From G965222535 sp965222535 (GTDB lineage: Bacteria > Pseudomonadota > Gammaproteobacteria > HK1): a DNA stretch of 64,000 nucleotides. The DNA lies in contig OZ244957.1 of NCBI GenBank assembly GCA_965222535.1, positions 682,001-746,000 of the forward strand. Reading direction: 5' to 3'. Below, piece by piece: positions 40,222-49,927 of this stretch (within the stretch, counting starts at the first letter, position 1; each line of letters starts with the position of its first letter). Both the position numbers and the translations under genes were made by a program. The notes beneath the pieces are model-generated. The model had not been told where the DNA came from. It saw only the letters and a list, made by a program, of their open reading frames with translations, and did no database searches.

Positions 40222-43038
40222 ATGGATAAAACCTACGATCCGGCGGCGATCGAACTGCAATGGGGCACTTACTGGGAGCAGCAGGGCTGTTTCAGGCCGA
40301 GCGGTGCGGGGGCGTCTTACTGCATCGTGATCCCGCCACCTAACGTGACCGGTACGCTGCACATGGGGCATGCGTTCCAAACCACCATCATGGATGCGCT
40401 GATCCGCTACCATCGGATGTGCGGCGACAACACCCTCTGGCAACCGGGCACTGACCACGCCGGCATCGCAACCCAAATGGTCGTCGAACGCCAGTTGAAC
40501 GCGGAAGGGCTGACGCGCCACAGCTTGGGGCGCGAGGCATTCGTCGAGCGCATCTGGCAATGGAAAGCGCGCTCCGGTAACGCCATCAGCAACCAACTGC
40601 GCCGCCTAGGCGCATCGCTCGACTGGGAGCATGAGTGCTTCACGATGGACGCGGCGCTCGCGACAGCGGTGCGCGAGGCATTTGTGCGCTTGCACGATGA
40701 CGGGCTGATCTATCGCGGCAAGCGCCTCGTCAACTGGGACCCAGTGCTACGTACCGCGATCTCGGATCTGGAGGTCACGGCAACCGAAGAGAGCGGCAGC
40801 CTGTGGCATATCCGCTACCCGCTGGTCGATGGCAGCGGTCATGTCGTGGTCAGCACCACACGCCCAGAAACGCTACTTGGCGATACCGCGGTAGCCGTCC
40901 ATCCCGAGGATCCCGTGCGCAGCGCCCTGGTCGGCAAACAACTGCACCTGCCGCTGACCGAGCGCATCATCCCGATCATCGCCGACCCGATGGTCGATCG
41001 TGATTTTGGCAGCGGCTTTGTCAAGATCACCCCCGCCCATGATTTCAACGACTACAAAGCAGGCAAGCGCCACGCGCTTGCGCTGATCAACGTGCTGACC
41101 GAAGACGCACGCATGAACGACAACTGCCCAGTAGCCTACCAAGGGCTGGATCGCTATGCGGCGCGCGAACGCATCGTCAATGACCTCGCACAACTGGGGC
41201 TGCTGCAAGGCGTTGACGCACATCAGCTGATGACGCCTCGCGGCGATCGCTCCAACGCGGTTATCGAGCCTTACCTGACCAATCAATGGTTCGTACGCGC
41301 CGCGCCGCTCGCCGCGGCCGCTGAAAAGGCCGTCGCCGCCGGGCAGATCCGCTTCGTGCCGGGAAACTGGACGAAACAATTTTTTGAGTGGATGCACAAC
41401 ATTGAAGATTGGTGCATCAGCCGGCAGATCTGGTGGGGGCATCGCATCCCCGCCTGGTACGCCGAAGATGGCACGGTCTATGTCGCGCGCAGTGAGGCTG
41501 AGGCACGCCGCCGCTACCAATTAGCCGCCGACCTACCGCTTGAAGCGGATCAGGATGTGCTGGACACCTGGTTCTCCTCAGCGCTATGGCCGTTTTCGAC
41601 CCTCGGCTGGCCACAGCAAACGGAACGGCTGCGCACGTTTTATCCGACCACTGTGTTGGTCACCGGCTTCGACATTATTTTCTTCTGGGTGTCGCGCATG
41701 ATCATGTTTGGCCTGCATTTCACCGCCCAGGCACCGTTTCAGGAAGTGTATATTCATGGCTTGGTACGCGACGCCGAGGGCAACAAAATGTCCAAGTCGA
41801 AAGGCAACATCATCGATCCGCTGGACTTGATCGATGGCATTGAGCTTAGCGCACTCAAAGAAAAGCGCACCGCTTCCCTAATGCAACCGCAGCAGGCAAG
41901 CAAAATCCGCCACAACACCGAAACCGAATTCCCACACGGCATCGCCGCGTATGGCGCGGATGCGCTGCGCTTTACGTTCTGCTCGCTGGCCGCCGGCGGT
42001 CGTGACATCCGTTTCGATTCAGGGCGCATCGGTGGATACCGCAATTTCTGCAACAAACTGTGGAACGCGGCGCGCTACGTCCTACTAAATACCACTGGCG
42101 ATAACGCTTTTACTGACGAAAGCGGCGCACGCGGCCCTCCCTTGCGCACCGCCACCGATACCCCCAACACCATCGATCGCTGGATCCTGTCGCTGCTGGC
42201 GCAGACTGTATGCAGCGTCAACCAGGCGTTTGCCGACTACCGCTTTGATATGGCGGCGCGCGCAATGTACGACTTTATCTGGAACGAGTACTGCGACTGG
42301 TATCTGGAACTGTCGAAGATCGCCTTGCGCGCAACGCACAAGGACGCCTCTGCAAAGGAAGGGTTGGTCGTATCCGAGGCTGCCACACGCCACACCCTGC
42401 TGTTCGTATTGGAGCACGTGCTGCGGCTGATTCACCCGATCATGCCGTTCATCAGCGAGTCGATCTGGCAGCGCGTCGCGCCGTGCATTGGCGTTACGGG
42501 ACACACCATCATGCACCAGCCATACCCGCAGCCCGGCGAACTTACCGTCGACGCCATGAGCCTGCGCCACATCGACTGGGTGAAGGCCTTCGTGCTGGGC
42601 ATCCGCGCCATCCGCGGCAGCATGGATATCCCCCCCAGTCGCCGCATCCCCGTGCTGATTGAAAACGCAAGCGCCGATGATCGGGCAAACCTCGAGCGTT
42701 TCCGCTCCGCGTTGATGGCATTGGCACGGCTTGAGCGCATTGACGAGCTCAGCGACGGCACCCCCGCTCCCGCCGCTGCGACGGCATTGCTCGGGCAATT
42801 TAAGCTGTTAGTGCCGCTGGCTGACGTGATCAACAAAGCAGACGAGATCGAGCGGCTGACGAAAAAACTCGCAAGCCTTGAGCGCAACTTGCAGCGCTCG
42901 ACCCTGAAACTCAACGATCCGAACTTCGTCAACCGCGCCCCGCCCGCGGTCGTCGCCAAGGAGCGACAGCGCGCTTTGGAAATGATAGCAACCCGCACTG
43001 AACATCATTCGCAGTTGGCGTTGCTGCAAAAAAGCTGA
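40222..43038 (+). CDS. valS: Valyl-tRNA synthetase
   Basis: 938 residues (E. coli 951), class I synthetase charging tRNA-Val. The HIGH-type motif is in PPPNVTGTLHMGHAF (HMGH at 47-50) and KMSKS is in GNKMSKSKGNIIDP (about residue 524). The editing CP1 domain is present (TRPETLLGDTAVAVHPEDP, ITPAHDFNDY), as are the anticodon-binding helical domain (FIWNEYCDWYLELSK) and the C-terminal coiled coil that contacts tRNA (EIERLTKKLASLERNLQRS, LNDPNFVNRAP). An AAGGA lies about 14 bases before the ATG. Long open frames on the opposite strand are composition artefacts. Confidence 0.97.
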   Translation: MDKTYDPAAIELQWGTYWEQQGCFRPSGAGASYCIVIPPPNVTGTLHMGHAFQTTIMDALIRYHRMCGDNTLWQPGTDHAGIATQMVVERQLNAEGLTRHSLGREAFVERIWQWKARSGNAISNQLRRLGASLDWEHECFTMDAALATAVREAFVRLHDDGLIYRGKRLVNWDPVLRTAISDLEVTATEESGSLWHIRYPLVDGSGHVVVSTTRPETLLGDTAVAVHPEDPVRSALVGKQLHLPLTERIIPIIADPMVDRDFGSGFVKITPAHDFNDYKAGKRHALALINVLTEDARMNDNCPVAYQGLDRYAARERIVNDLAQLGLLQGVDAHQLMTPRGDRSNAVIEPYLTNQWFVRAAPLAAAAEKAVAAGQIRFVPGNWTKQFFEWMHNIEDWCISRQIWWGHRIPAWYAEDGTVYVARSEAEARRRYQLAADLPLEADQDVLDTWFSSALWPFSTLGWPQQTERLRTFYPTTVLVTGFDIIFFWVSRMIMFGLHFTAQAPFQEVYIHGLVRDAEGNKMSKSKGNIIDPLDLIDGIELSALKEKRTASLMQPQQASKIRHNTETEFPHGIAAYGADALRFTFCSLAAGGRDIRFDSGRIGGYRNFCNKLWNAARYVLLNTTGDNAFTDESGARGPPLRTATDTPNTIDRWILSLLAQTVCSVNQAFADYRFDMAARAMYDFIWNEYCDWYLELSKIALRATHKDASAKEGLVVSEAATRHTLLFVLEHVLRLIHPIMPFISESIWQRVAPCIGVTGHTIMHQPYPQPGELTVDAMSLRHIDWVKAFVLGIRAIRGSMDIPPSRRIPVLIENASADDRANLERFRSALMALARLERIDELSDGTPAPAAATALLGQFKLLVPLADVINKADEIERLTKKLASLERNLQRSTLKLNDPNFVNRAPPAVVAKERQRALEMIATRTEHHSQLALLQKS

Positions 43039-43084
43039 TCACGCCGGCCACCCCTTTACCGCACGTGCAGCGTATCATCACCCA

Positions 43085-43206
43085 CACGCATCCCTACGGG
43101 GCTTATCTATTGAGGGCAGGGTTATCCATCAATCGCTTACGTTACAGGCAATCATATCCCTTTCCCCAAACCTCTCTCCCGTTGCCATTTTTCGAGGTAC
43201 CCCTTT
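43085..43206 (+). repeat. Repeat family A copy, forward
   Basis: GGGGCTTATCTATTGAGGG, ATCAATCGCTTACGTTACAG, CCCTTTCCCCAAACC and CATTTTTCGAGGTACCCC. It fills the gap between valS and the Nudix gene and ends 5 bases before the Nudix start. Confidence 0.88.
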
Positions 43207-43210
43207 GATT

Positions 43211-43723
43211 ATGTCTGCAACCCCTCACGCGCACTGCGCCGCAGACCACACTGCACGCCGCCGCGCCTTTCCAGACGCGCCGCGCCTTACCGTCGGCGGG
43301 GTTGTGTTCCACGCCGACGCGGTATTGCTGGTGCAGCGCATGAACCCACCCAACCAAGGCAAGTGGGCCATTCCCGGCGGTCGGGTGCATCTTGGCGAAA
43401 CGCTGACAGCCGCCGTCGAGCGCGAAGTGATGGAAGAAACCGGTGTTTTGGTACGCGCTGGCGATCCGATATTCGTGTTCGATTCGATCGTGCGTGAAGG
43501 CGATGCCATCGCCTATCACTACGTGGTCGTTGATCTGCTCGCCGAGTATCTCAGCGGTACGCCGCAGGCCGGCGATGACGCCAGCGATGCGCGCTGGGTC
43601 AGCGCCAGCGATCTGGCGCAACTCAACCTCAGCAACAAAACTCTGGAGCTGCTGCACCACCGCTTTTGCTTCGGGAGTGGCACCGCGGATGGAGCAAAAA
43701 CGACTCTGCTGGCTCCCTGCTGA
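43211..43723 (+). CDS. Nudix hydrolase
   Basis: 170 residues from ATG 43211. The Nudix box GX5EX7REUXEEXGU is intact (GRVHLGETLTAAVEREVMEETG), preceded by LLVQRMNPPNQGKWAIPG and followed by FVFDSIVREGDAIAYHYVVVDLLAEY and ARWVSASDLAQL. The WAIPGGRV and DDASDARWVS features fit the ADP-ribose/NAD-type or MutT-like NTP subfamilies; the substrate is not certain. Its 3' end overlaps aat by 35 bp and the promoter region is a family A repeat. Confidence 0.88.
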   Translation: MSATPHAHCAADHTARRRAFPDAPRLTVGGVVFHADAVLLVQRMNPPNQGKWAIPGGRVHLGETLTAAVEREVMEETGVLVRAGDPIFVFDSIVREGDAIAYHYVVVDLLAEYLSGTPQAGDDASDARWVSASDLAQLNLSNKTLELLHHRFCFGSGTADGAKTTLLAPC

Positions 43724-44375
43724 CGCGCCGCCAGAGGCATTCCCCGAGGTTGGGCAGGCGCTGTCGGAGCCGAACGGCCTGCTCGCGGTGGGTGGCGATC
43801 TGAGCCCTGAGCGGCTGCTATACGCGTACCGCCAAGGGATCTTCCCGTGGTTCAACGCGCCGCCGATCGCCTGGTGGTCACCACAACCACGGATGGTGTT
43901 GTTTCCCCAGCGCCTCCACATCAGCCGGCGGCTTCGGCGGCGCCTGCGCAGCCAACCGTGGCGGCTGCGTTGTAACACCGCGTTTGTCCGCGTGATGCAC
44001 AGTTGCGCCGCGCCACGCACCGACCACCGCGGTACGTGGATCACCGCTGACATGATCGCTGCTTATACGCGCCTGCATGAGCGGGGGTGTGCGCACTCAG
44101 TCGAGGTGTGGGATGGGGCGCGTTTGATCGGCGGCATCTACGGCATTGCGCTAGGTAAAGCATTTTTCGGTGAATCGATGTTCTCGCGCGTAAAAGATAC
44201 CTCAAAAGCCGCGCTGATCCACTTATGCAACGCTGGCTTTGATCTCATTGACTGCCAAATTCATAGCGACCATTTGCAGCGCATGGGTGCTGAACTGATC
44301 CCGCGGGAAGCATTCTGCGCCCTGCTGCGCGTGTTGTGCGACGCGCCACGCGCAACCTCTTTCAGCGCGGGATAG
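43689..44375 (+). CDS. aat: Leucyl/phenylalanyl-tRNA--protein transferase
   Basis: 228 residues (E. coli Aat 234). It adds Leu or Phe from tRNA to proteins with N-terminal Lys or Arg, marking them for ClpAP. FPEVGQALSEPNGLLAVGGDLSPERLLYAYRQGIFPWF, WWSPQPRMVLFP, TWITADMIAAYTRLHERGCAHSVEVW, GGIYGIALGKAFFGESMFSRVKDTSKAAL and LIDCQIHSDHLQRMGAELIPREAF are diagnostic. ATG 43689 overlaps the Nudix gene, suggesting coupling. The end overlaps the maximal maf frame but not the maf start I chose. Confidence 0.96.
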   Translation: MEQKRLCWLPADAPPEAFPEVGQALSEPNGLLAVGGDLSPERLLYAYRQGIFPWFNAPPIAWWSPQPRMVLFPQRLHISRRLRRRLRSQPWRLRCNTAFVRVMHSCAAPRTDHRGTWITADMIAAYTRLHERGCAHSVEVWDGARLIGGIYGIALGKAFFGESMFSRVKDTSKAALIHLCNAGFDLIDCQIHSDHLQRMGAELIPREAFCALLRVLCDAPRATSFSAG

Positions 44376-44428
44376 TGGTTTGGCAAGCCCTCCGCTCAAG
44401 CCCTTTTGCTGAAGCAAGGCGTACCGAA

Positions 44429-45040
44429 ATGCCAACGACAGCACCGCCTGATCTGATATTGGCTTCCTCTTCGCGCTACCGCCAGGCACTGCTCGCGCGC
44501 CTAGGATTGCCCTTCAGGTCAATCGCACCCGCCGTGGATGAGGATGCGGTTGCCGGCGAAACCGCGGATGCGTCCGATCGTGCACAGTTACTGGCGCGCG
44601 CCAAAGCAATGGCGGTTGCGCCGCGCGCCCCTAAGAGCCTGATTATCGGCTGCGATCAGGTCGCCGCAAGCGCTTCCGCGATCCTCCACAAACCCGGCGA
44701 TCGCGCACGCAACATCGCCCAATTGGCAGCGGTATCGGGCCAACAAGTGCGGTTTTACAGCGCGCTGTGCGTACTGAATGCCGCGACCGGTGAGGCGCTG
44801 GAGGAGGTCGCGCGGTTCAGTGTCTGGCTGCGCCCCCTCAGCCGAGCGCAGATCGAAGCCTACGTTGATCGCGAGCCGGCTTTTGACTGCGCCGGCGGTT
44901 TTAAAGCCGAGAGCCTCGGGATCGCTTTGTGCAGGCGCATGGAAGGCAGCGATCCGACAACTTTAATCGGCTTGCCTTTGATCCGCCTGACCGACCTGTT
45001 GGCACGCTGTGGCGTGGATGTATTGCGGCAGCACGGGTGA
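44429..45040 (+). CDS. Maf-family nucleotide pyrophosphatase (YceF-like)
   Basis: 203 residues. Start at ATG 44429 gives MPTTAPPDLILASSSRYRQALLARLGL, the usual Maf opening; earlier codons overlap aat. SSSRYRQALL, IIGCDQVA (catalytic Asp region), GDRARNIAQLAAVSG and FDCAGGFKAESLGIALCRRMEGSDPTTLIGLPLIRL are present. The ESLGIAL...GSDPTTLIGLPL form is that of YceF enzymes, which hydrolyse 7-methyl-GTP to the monophosphate and keep modified nucleotides out of RNA. Third gene of the Nudix-aat-maf cluster. Confidence 0.9.
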   Translation: MPTTAPPDLILASSSRYRQALLARLGLPFRSIAPAVDEDAVAGETADASDRAQLLARAKAMAVAPRAPKSLIIGCDQVAASASAILHKPGDRARNIAQLAAVSGQQVRFYSALCVLNAATGEALEEVARFSVWLRPLSRAQIEAYVDREPAFDCAGGFKAESLGIALCRRMEGSDPTTLIGLPLIRLTDLLARCGVDVLRQHG

Positions 45041-45061
45041 GTCGTTGGCATCGCGGCGGGG

Positions 45062-45982
45062 CTATCGATCAGGGCGGTATGGTTTGCCAAGTGCCATCGG
45101 CGAATGCAACTGGATCATCTTCGCTTCGCGTGAAATTACTACCAGTACGATGATCGTTGCGAGGTATGGCAACATCGATAACCATTGCGATGCGATGGCG
45201 ACCCCCGCCCCTTGCAAGTGAAACTGGATGATCGTAATGCCGCCGAACAGATAAGCACCCGCGGCGACGCGCAGTGGACGCCACGTGGCGAACACCACCA
45301 ATGCCAACACGATCCACCCTCGTCCGGCGGTCATCTCTTCGACCCACAACGGGGTATATACCAAGGACAGATAGCCGCCGCCAAGCCCGGCGCAAGCCCC
45401 GCCGAACAGCACCGCAAGAAAACGGATCCGCAATACCGAATAGCCGATTGCGTGCGCCACATCAGGGTTCTCTCCAATGCCGCGCAAGACCAGCCCGGCC
45501 TTGGTGCGATACAAAAACCACATAATGCCAATCAGCAACGCCAGCGAAGCATACACCAACGCATCGAAAGAGAATAACAACCGCCCGGCGATCGGCAGTT
45601 CGCTTAGCAACGGGATCGCCAGCGGTTGCAACCCGGTCAATGACACGCCGGTATAGCTGATCCCGATATACGACGACAACCCAACGCCGAAGATCGTCAA
45701 CGCAAGACCCGAGGCGACCTGGTTGGCCTGAAAAACGAGCACCAGCAGCGCGAACAACGCTGCCATCAAAGCGCCTGCTACGGCGGCGATGACGATGCCA
45801 AACCACAGGCTGCCGCTATGGAAAGCGACGGCAAAACCACAGACCGCGCCGACCAACATCATCCCCTCGACGCCGAGATTCAGCACGCCGCATTTCTCGC
45901 TGACCAATTCGCCCAAGGCGGCGATCACCAGCGGCGTTGCGGCGCTAACAGTAGCGACCAAGATGATGATCAGGGTATCCAT
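45062..45982 (-). CDS. ABC importer permease, nucleoside/simple-sugar type, second subunit
   Basis: 306 residues with about eight to nine membrane helices. The GVLNLGVEGMMLVGAVCGF block and GENPDVAHAIGYSVLRIRFLAVLFGGACAGLGGGYLSL are hallmarks of the BPD_transp_2 permeases that import nucleosides (NupQ/YufQ type). Its ATG overlaps the stop of the preceding permease gene (TGATG), so the two are translationally coupled. The ATPase and BMP-type binding-protein genes normally found upstream are absent here. Confidence 0.9.
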   Translation of the reverse strand: MDTLIIILVATVSAATPLVIAALGELVSEKCGVLNLGVEGMMLVGAVCGFAVAFHSGSLWFGIVIAAVAGALMAALFALLVLVFQANQVASGLALTIFGVGLSSYIGISYTGVSLTGLQPLAIPLLSELPIAGRLLFSFDALVYASLALLIGIMWFLYRTKAGLVLRGIGENPDVAHAIGYSVLRIRFLAVLFGGACAGLGGGYLSLVYTPLWVEEMTAGRGWIVLALVVFATWRPLRVAAGAYLFGGITIIQFHLQGAGVAIASQWLSMLPYLATIIVLVVISREAKMIQLHSPMALGKPYRPDR

Positions 45983-47082
45983 CAGCCGGCAGCCACCGGC
46001 GCTGATAAAGGCATCCAGCGAACGCGGTACTGGATGAACAAATCGGTGGTCAGCATGTAAAACAGCAACACCCCCTGAAACACACCGGTGATCGCCGAGG
46101 GCAGCCCTAATTTAATCTGCGCCGCCTCTCCGCCGAGGTAAAGCAGCGACATCAGTACACTGACCAGCGCTATGCCCAAAGGATGCAATCGCCCGACAAA
46201 GGCGACGATGATCGCCGCATAGCCATAGCCCGGCGAGATCAGCGGCAACAACTGCCCGAGCGGCCCGCTGACCTCACTGATCCCGGCCACGCCAGCCGCC
46301 GCGCCACCGCACAGCAAGCCGATCCAGATCATCCGCGACCGTGAAAATCCGGCATACCGCGCGGCGCTTTCCGATAACCCGGCAACTTGCATCTGGAACG
46401 CGAGGAAGGTCTTGCGGATAAAGAACCATGCGATCACGGCAGCGACCAACGCCAGCACGCAGCCCGCATGCAAGCGCGTACCGTCAATCAGGATCGGCAG
46501 GGTTGAAGCCTCGGTGAATAGTCTGGATTCAGGAAAGTTGAACCCCTCGGGATCGCGCCAGGGCCCATGCACTAGGTAGCTGAGCAGCAACAGCGCGACA
46601 TAATTCAGCATCAGGCTGACGAGGATCTCGTTGGTGTTGTAGCGCGTACGTAGCAACGCTGGCAGCGCAGCCCACGCCATGCCTCCCAGCATGCCGCAGA
46701 TGAACATCGCCGGCAGCAGCCACGCGCTATCACTGCCGTAAAACCAAAGCGCTACTCCAGTGCCGCTGATCGCCCCCAGTGTGAGCTGACCTTCCGCACC
46801 AATGTTCCACACATTGCTCCTGAAACCAATGCTCAAGCCAAGCGCAATCAGCATCAGCGGGGCGGCTTTGATCGCCAGCTCGCCTAACCCGTAGAGGTCA
46901 TCGATCGGGTCAATGAAAAATACGTGCAATACAACCAGCACCTTCTGCTCGATCAGCGGCGTTGTGGCAAGCACCGTCAGCAGCATCAACGCAACAGCAA
47001 TCAATGGCGACAAGCCTATCAACCACCGCGATGGCAACGGACGGCGCTCCAATGCTAAGTTGAACAATTCGTTTCTCAGCAA
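45982..47082 (-). CDS. ABC importer permease, nucleoside/simple-sugar type, first subunit
   Basis: 366 residues, about nine to ten membrane helices. GFRSNVWNIGAEGQLTLGAISG and YNTNEILVSLMLNYVALLLLSYLVHGPWRDPEGFNFP are signatures of the NupP/YufP subunit of nucleoside importers, and GFSRSRMIWIGLLCGGAAAGVAGISEVSG is typical of its later loop. Upstream are only repeats and then a gene on the opposite strand, so a complete importer needs partners encoded elsewhere. No ribosome site could be picked with confidence. Confidence 0.9.
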   Translation of the reverse strand: MLRNELFNLALERRPLPSRWLIGLSPLIAVALMLLTVLATTPLIEQKVLVVLHVFFIDPIDDLYGLGELAIKAAPLMLIALGLSIGFRSNVWNIGAEGQLTLGAISGTGVALWFYGSDSAWLLPAMFICGMLGGMAWAALPALLRTRYNTNEILVSLMLNYVALLLLSYLVHGPWRDPEGFNFPESRLFTEASTLPILIDGTRLHAGCVLALVAAVIAWFFIRKTFLAFQMQVAGLSESAARYAGFSRSRMIWIGLLCGGAAAGVAGISEVSGPLGQLLPLISPGYGYAAIIVAFVGRLHPLGIALVSVLMSLLYLGGEAAQIKLGLPSAITGVFQGVLLFYMLTTDLFIQYRVRWMPLSAPVAAG

Positions 47083-47099
47083 AAAACAGCCATTACATT

Positions 47100-47150
47100 A
47101 AGGGCACCTCGAAAACCCCATCCCATTCAAGGTTTTCCGAGGCTTCCGAG
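47100..47150. repeat. Repeat family A terminal piece
   Basis: GGGCACCTCGAAAACCCCAT and AAGGTTTTCCGAGGCTTCC, an inverted pair of family A ends, next to the permease 5' end. The following 170 bp show no gene. Confidence 0.7.
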
Positions 47151-47317
47151 AGATTATCTCTTATTTGACGCCGATTTCAAGCAGCGTCGATACGAAAACC
47201 CTCTGCTGGAAACAACCGTTAGCGCTCTCGCTGGCAAGTACAGGGAGCTATAGCCGTTGGCAGTTGATGGCAGCGGGCTTGCCGTACGGCTTGGCTTGAA
47301 GCGGCATCCGGCATTTT

Positions 47318-47432
47318 AGGGCGCTTGTCTATTAGGGGAAGGATTACAAATCAACGGCTTACGTTATAGGTAAGGATGTCCCTTCCCCCAAACCCCCATC
47401 CCGTTGCCATTTTTCGAGGTCTCCTTTCGTTA
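47318..47432 (+). repeat. Repeat family A copy, forward
   Basis: GGGCGCTTGTCTATTAGGGG, ATTACAAATCAACGGCTTAC, CCCTTCCCCCAAACCCCCAT and CATTTTTCGAGGTCTCC. The remaining bases to 47714 hold no other gene. Confidence 0.88.
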
Positions 47433-47714
47433 GATCAGTAGCATAATCTCTCGAATCCACCGCATATAGCCTATACTAGAGGTCGTAAGAAAGCGTTCCA
47501 CGGTGATCGCCGATGGGCTGCCGCTACCCCGCAGTCGATTCGACGCCAACCGCCGCAATCCTAGGTTGAACACCAATGGGCGCACCTTGACCCCGCTCAC
47601 GTATCGGACGGAGCGGTTTATTCCTCAGCGGCACTTCGCTGAATCACAGAGCATGTCAGGCGTACATTGAAAGTTTTTGCCGCTTTCACAAGGGGCTATA
47701 GCCTCAGCGTGTTG

Positions 47715-49463
47715 ATGCCGTGGACGACGTGGTCGTCAGAGATCAACAAACGCACCCTGCGCATGGATCTGTTCGCGGCGTTGATCGGTGCGGTAGTGGT
47801 GATCCCGCAGGGGGTGGCATTCGCCACGATCGCCGGCATGCCGCCCGAATACGGTCTCTACGCAGCAATGGTGCCGGCGATCATTGCTGCGGTGTTTGGC
47901 TCGTCGCGGTATTTGGTATCCGGCCCGACGACGGCGGCGTCGATCACCATTTTCTCGATCCTCAGCACGCTGGCGATCCCCGGCTCGGCGGAATATGTCG
48001 CGTATGCACTGACGCTAACCTTCATCGTTGGCATAACGCAACTGCTGATGGGGCTGGCACGCCTCGGCACGCTGGTTAACTTTGTCTCCCATGCGGTGAT
48101 CGTCGGCTTCACCTCTGGGGCTGCGTTGCTGATCGCGATCAATCAACTGCAGAGCTTTCTTGGCCTGCCGATCGAGCGCGGGAGGCGGGTCGATCAGATC
48201 CTGTACTCGGTGTTCACCGAGTACCAGAACATCCACCTAGACAGCGTGGTGGTCGGCGTTTCCACGCTGGCACTCGGCATCGCGCTCAAAGCCTTTCTGC
48301 CGCGCCTGTATCTGATCGTCGCGCTAAGCAGCGGCGCTCTGATCGCCGCGTTGATCAACGTGTTGACCGATTTTGGCGTACTGCATCCCGGCGGGGAATC
48401 GGGGCTCGTGCTGGTGGGCAATATTCCAGCCATCCTGCCGCCGCTGTCGAGCCCTGATTTCAGCATCGACACCTTCCGCGCGTTAGCACCGGCCGCGTTG
48501 GCGGTGTCGCTGTTTGCGTTGACCGAAGCGGTGTCGATCGCGCGCTCTCTCGCGGCGCGCACTGGTGATGTGGTTGACGGCAACCAGGAGTTTATCGGTC
48601 AGGGGTTGTCAAACATCGTCGGCAGCTTTTTTTCCGCCTATGTCGCCACCGGGTCGTTCAATCGCAGTGCGATCAATTTCCAGTCCGGTGCGCGCACGCC
48701 GGTGGCGGCGATCTTGGCGGCCATCTTCCTCGCGGTGGCGATTCCGCTGCTCGCGCCGTTGCTCACCTTCTTGCCGAAAGCATCGATGGCGGCGGTGTTG
48801 TTCTTGGTCGCCTGGGGGCTTATTGACAAACCCTACATCCGCAGAATTCTGCGCGCCAGCGGTACCGATTCGCTGGTGATGATAGCGACTTTCCTAGCGA
48901 CCATCACGCTCAGCCTTGATTTTGCGATTCTACTCGGCGTAATGCTGTCGCTGGTGATCTACCTGCTGAAAGCATCCACCCCGGCAGTGATCGTGCAGGT
49001 GCCCGATCCACGCTCCCCCAGACGCCCCTTCACCACCGATGCGCGCCTACCGCAATGCCCGCAGTTGGTCATCGTGCGCATCGGCGGCCCGATATTTTTT
49101 GGCGCTGTCACGCACATAACCCAGCGCCTGCGACAAATCGGACGCCGCAATCCAGCGCAGCGCTTCTTATTGATACTGGCGCGCGAAGTATCGTTCATTG
49201 ACCTCGCTGGGGCTGAAATGCTGGCGCGCGAAGCACGCCAGCGGCGCGCTTCTGGGGGGCTGTTTTTCTTGCATCAGTTGAAAGATGAGCCGAAGCAAGT
49301 GCTGCGCCGTGGCGGTTATCTCGATGATATCGAAAGCAAAAATCTCTACGACACCAAGGGCGAGGCGATCGCCGAGATCTTCAAAGGCATGGACAAGGAA
49401 ATCTGCAAACGCTGCAGCGCACGCATCTTTAACGAATGCCGCGGCCTACCAACCGCCAACTGA
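47715..49463 (+). CDS. SulP-family anion transporter with STAS domain
   Basis: 582 residues from ATG 47715; the frame opens with TTG 47667 and the true start is uncertain. The membrane domain has VVVIPQGVAFATIAGMPPEYGLYAAMVPAIIAAVFGSSRYLVSGPTTAASI, the SulP signature, and VATGSFNRSAINFQSGARTPVAAI. The C-terminal STAS part has VIVRIGGPIFFGAVTHI and FIDLAGAEML. Members carry sulfate, bicarbonate or dicarboxylates. The extreme C-terminus CKRCSARIFNECRG holds three Cys and is unusual but seen in some proteobacterial homologues. It is transcribed alone. Confidence 0.92.
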   Translation: MPWTTWSSEINKRTLRMDLFAALIGAVVVIPQGVAFATIAGMPPEYGLYAAMVPAIIAAVFGSSRYLVSGPTTAASITIFSILSTLAIPGSAEYVAYALTLTFIVGITQLLMGLARLGTLVNFVSHAVIVGFTSGAALLIAINQLQSFLGLPIERGRRVDQILYSVFTEYQNIHLDSVVVGVSTLALGIALKAFLPRLYLIVALSSGALIAALINVLTDFGVLHPGGESGLVLVGNIPAILPPLSSPDFSIDTFRALAPAALAVSLFALTEAVSIARSLAARTGDVVDGNQEFIGQGLSNIVGSFFSAYVATGSFNRSAINFQSGARTPVAAILAAIFLAVAIPLLAPLLTFLPKASMAAVLFLVAWGLIDKPYIRRILRASGTDSLVMIATFLATITLSLDFAILLGVMLSLVIYLLKASTPAVIVQVPDPRSPRRPFTTDARLPQCPQLVIVRIGGPIFFGAVTHITQRLRQIGRRNPAQRFLLILAREVSFIDLAGAEMLAREARQRRASGGLFFLHQLKDEPKQVLRRGGYLDDIESKNLYDTKGEAIAEIFKGMDKEICKRCSARIFNECRGLPTAN

Positions 49464-49538
49464 CAAGGACGCCCCGGTTAGCTCAAGGCACTGGCACTGA
49501 CACTGGTGGTGGGTAGAGCCAATCGGTCAACCACAGGA

Positions 49539-49874
49539 TCAGCTCGCCCAAACCAGCACCGCCGTTGAAAAAAACCACAGCGTGGTAAGCAGCGAGTTGA
49601 TCGGCAACAGCCAGCCAGCCAACCGCCGCAGCAAGGATTCGAGGCTTCGGCGGTAGCGCGCACCGAGGGGGTACTCGCCGCTGAGCTGCTCCAACCGCTC
49701 GATCCACCACTCGCGGTTACGCTGTTGTCTCTCCGCGTGCTCTTTGCTGGCAGGGTTTGCTGTGAACCAACCGAATAACACCCGTCCCTGCCAGTAGCCG
49801 AAGGCACCGAGCGCTAAAACAGCAGCGCCAAACCATATCCCCCACTGGAGGATGGCTTCGATCAGCGCGTTCAT
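49539..49874 (-). CDS. Small membrane protein, unknown
   Basis: 111 residues with two hydrophobic segments, IEAILQWGIWFGAAVLALGAFGYW near the start and LAGWLLPINSLLTTLWFFSTAVLVW at the end, around a charged middle (KEHAERQQRNREWWIERLEQL, YRRSLESLLRRLAG). I do not recognise a family. It lies 53 bp upstream of nothing co-directional except the MDR gene behind it and faces the SulP gene convergently. It could be a real inner-membrane protein; the coding signal is moderate. Confidence 0.5.
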   Translation of the reverse strand: MNALIEAILQWGIWFGAAVLALGAFGYWQGRVLFGWFTANPASKEHAERQQRNREWWIERLEQLSGEYPLGARYRRSLESLLRRLAGWLLPINSLLTTLWFFSTAVLVWAS

Positions 49875-49927
49875 TTGACAAGTCAGCTCACGTTTTTACA
49901 GTGCCGTTGAAACGCCGGCAGCGTCCG

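Noticed and set aside
42085..42998. Long open frames antisense to valS
   Set aside because: GC-rich third positions of valS create them. No protein family is recognisable.
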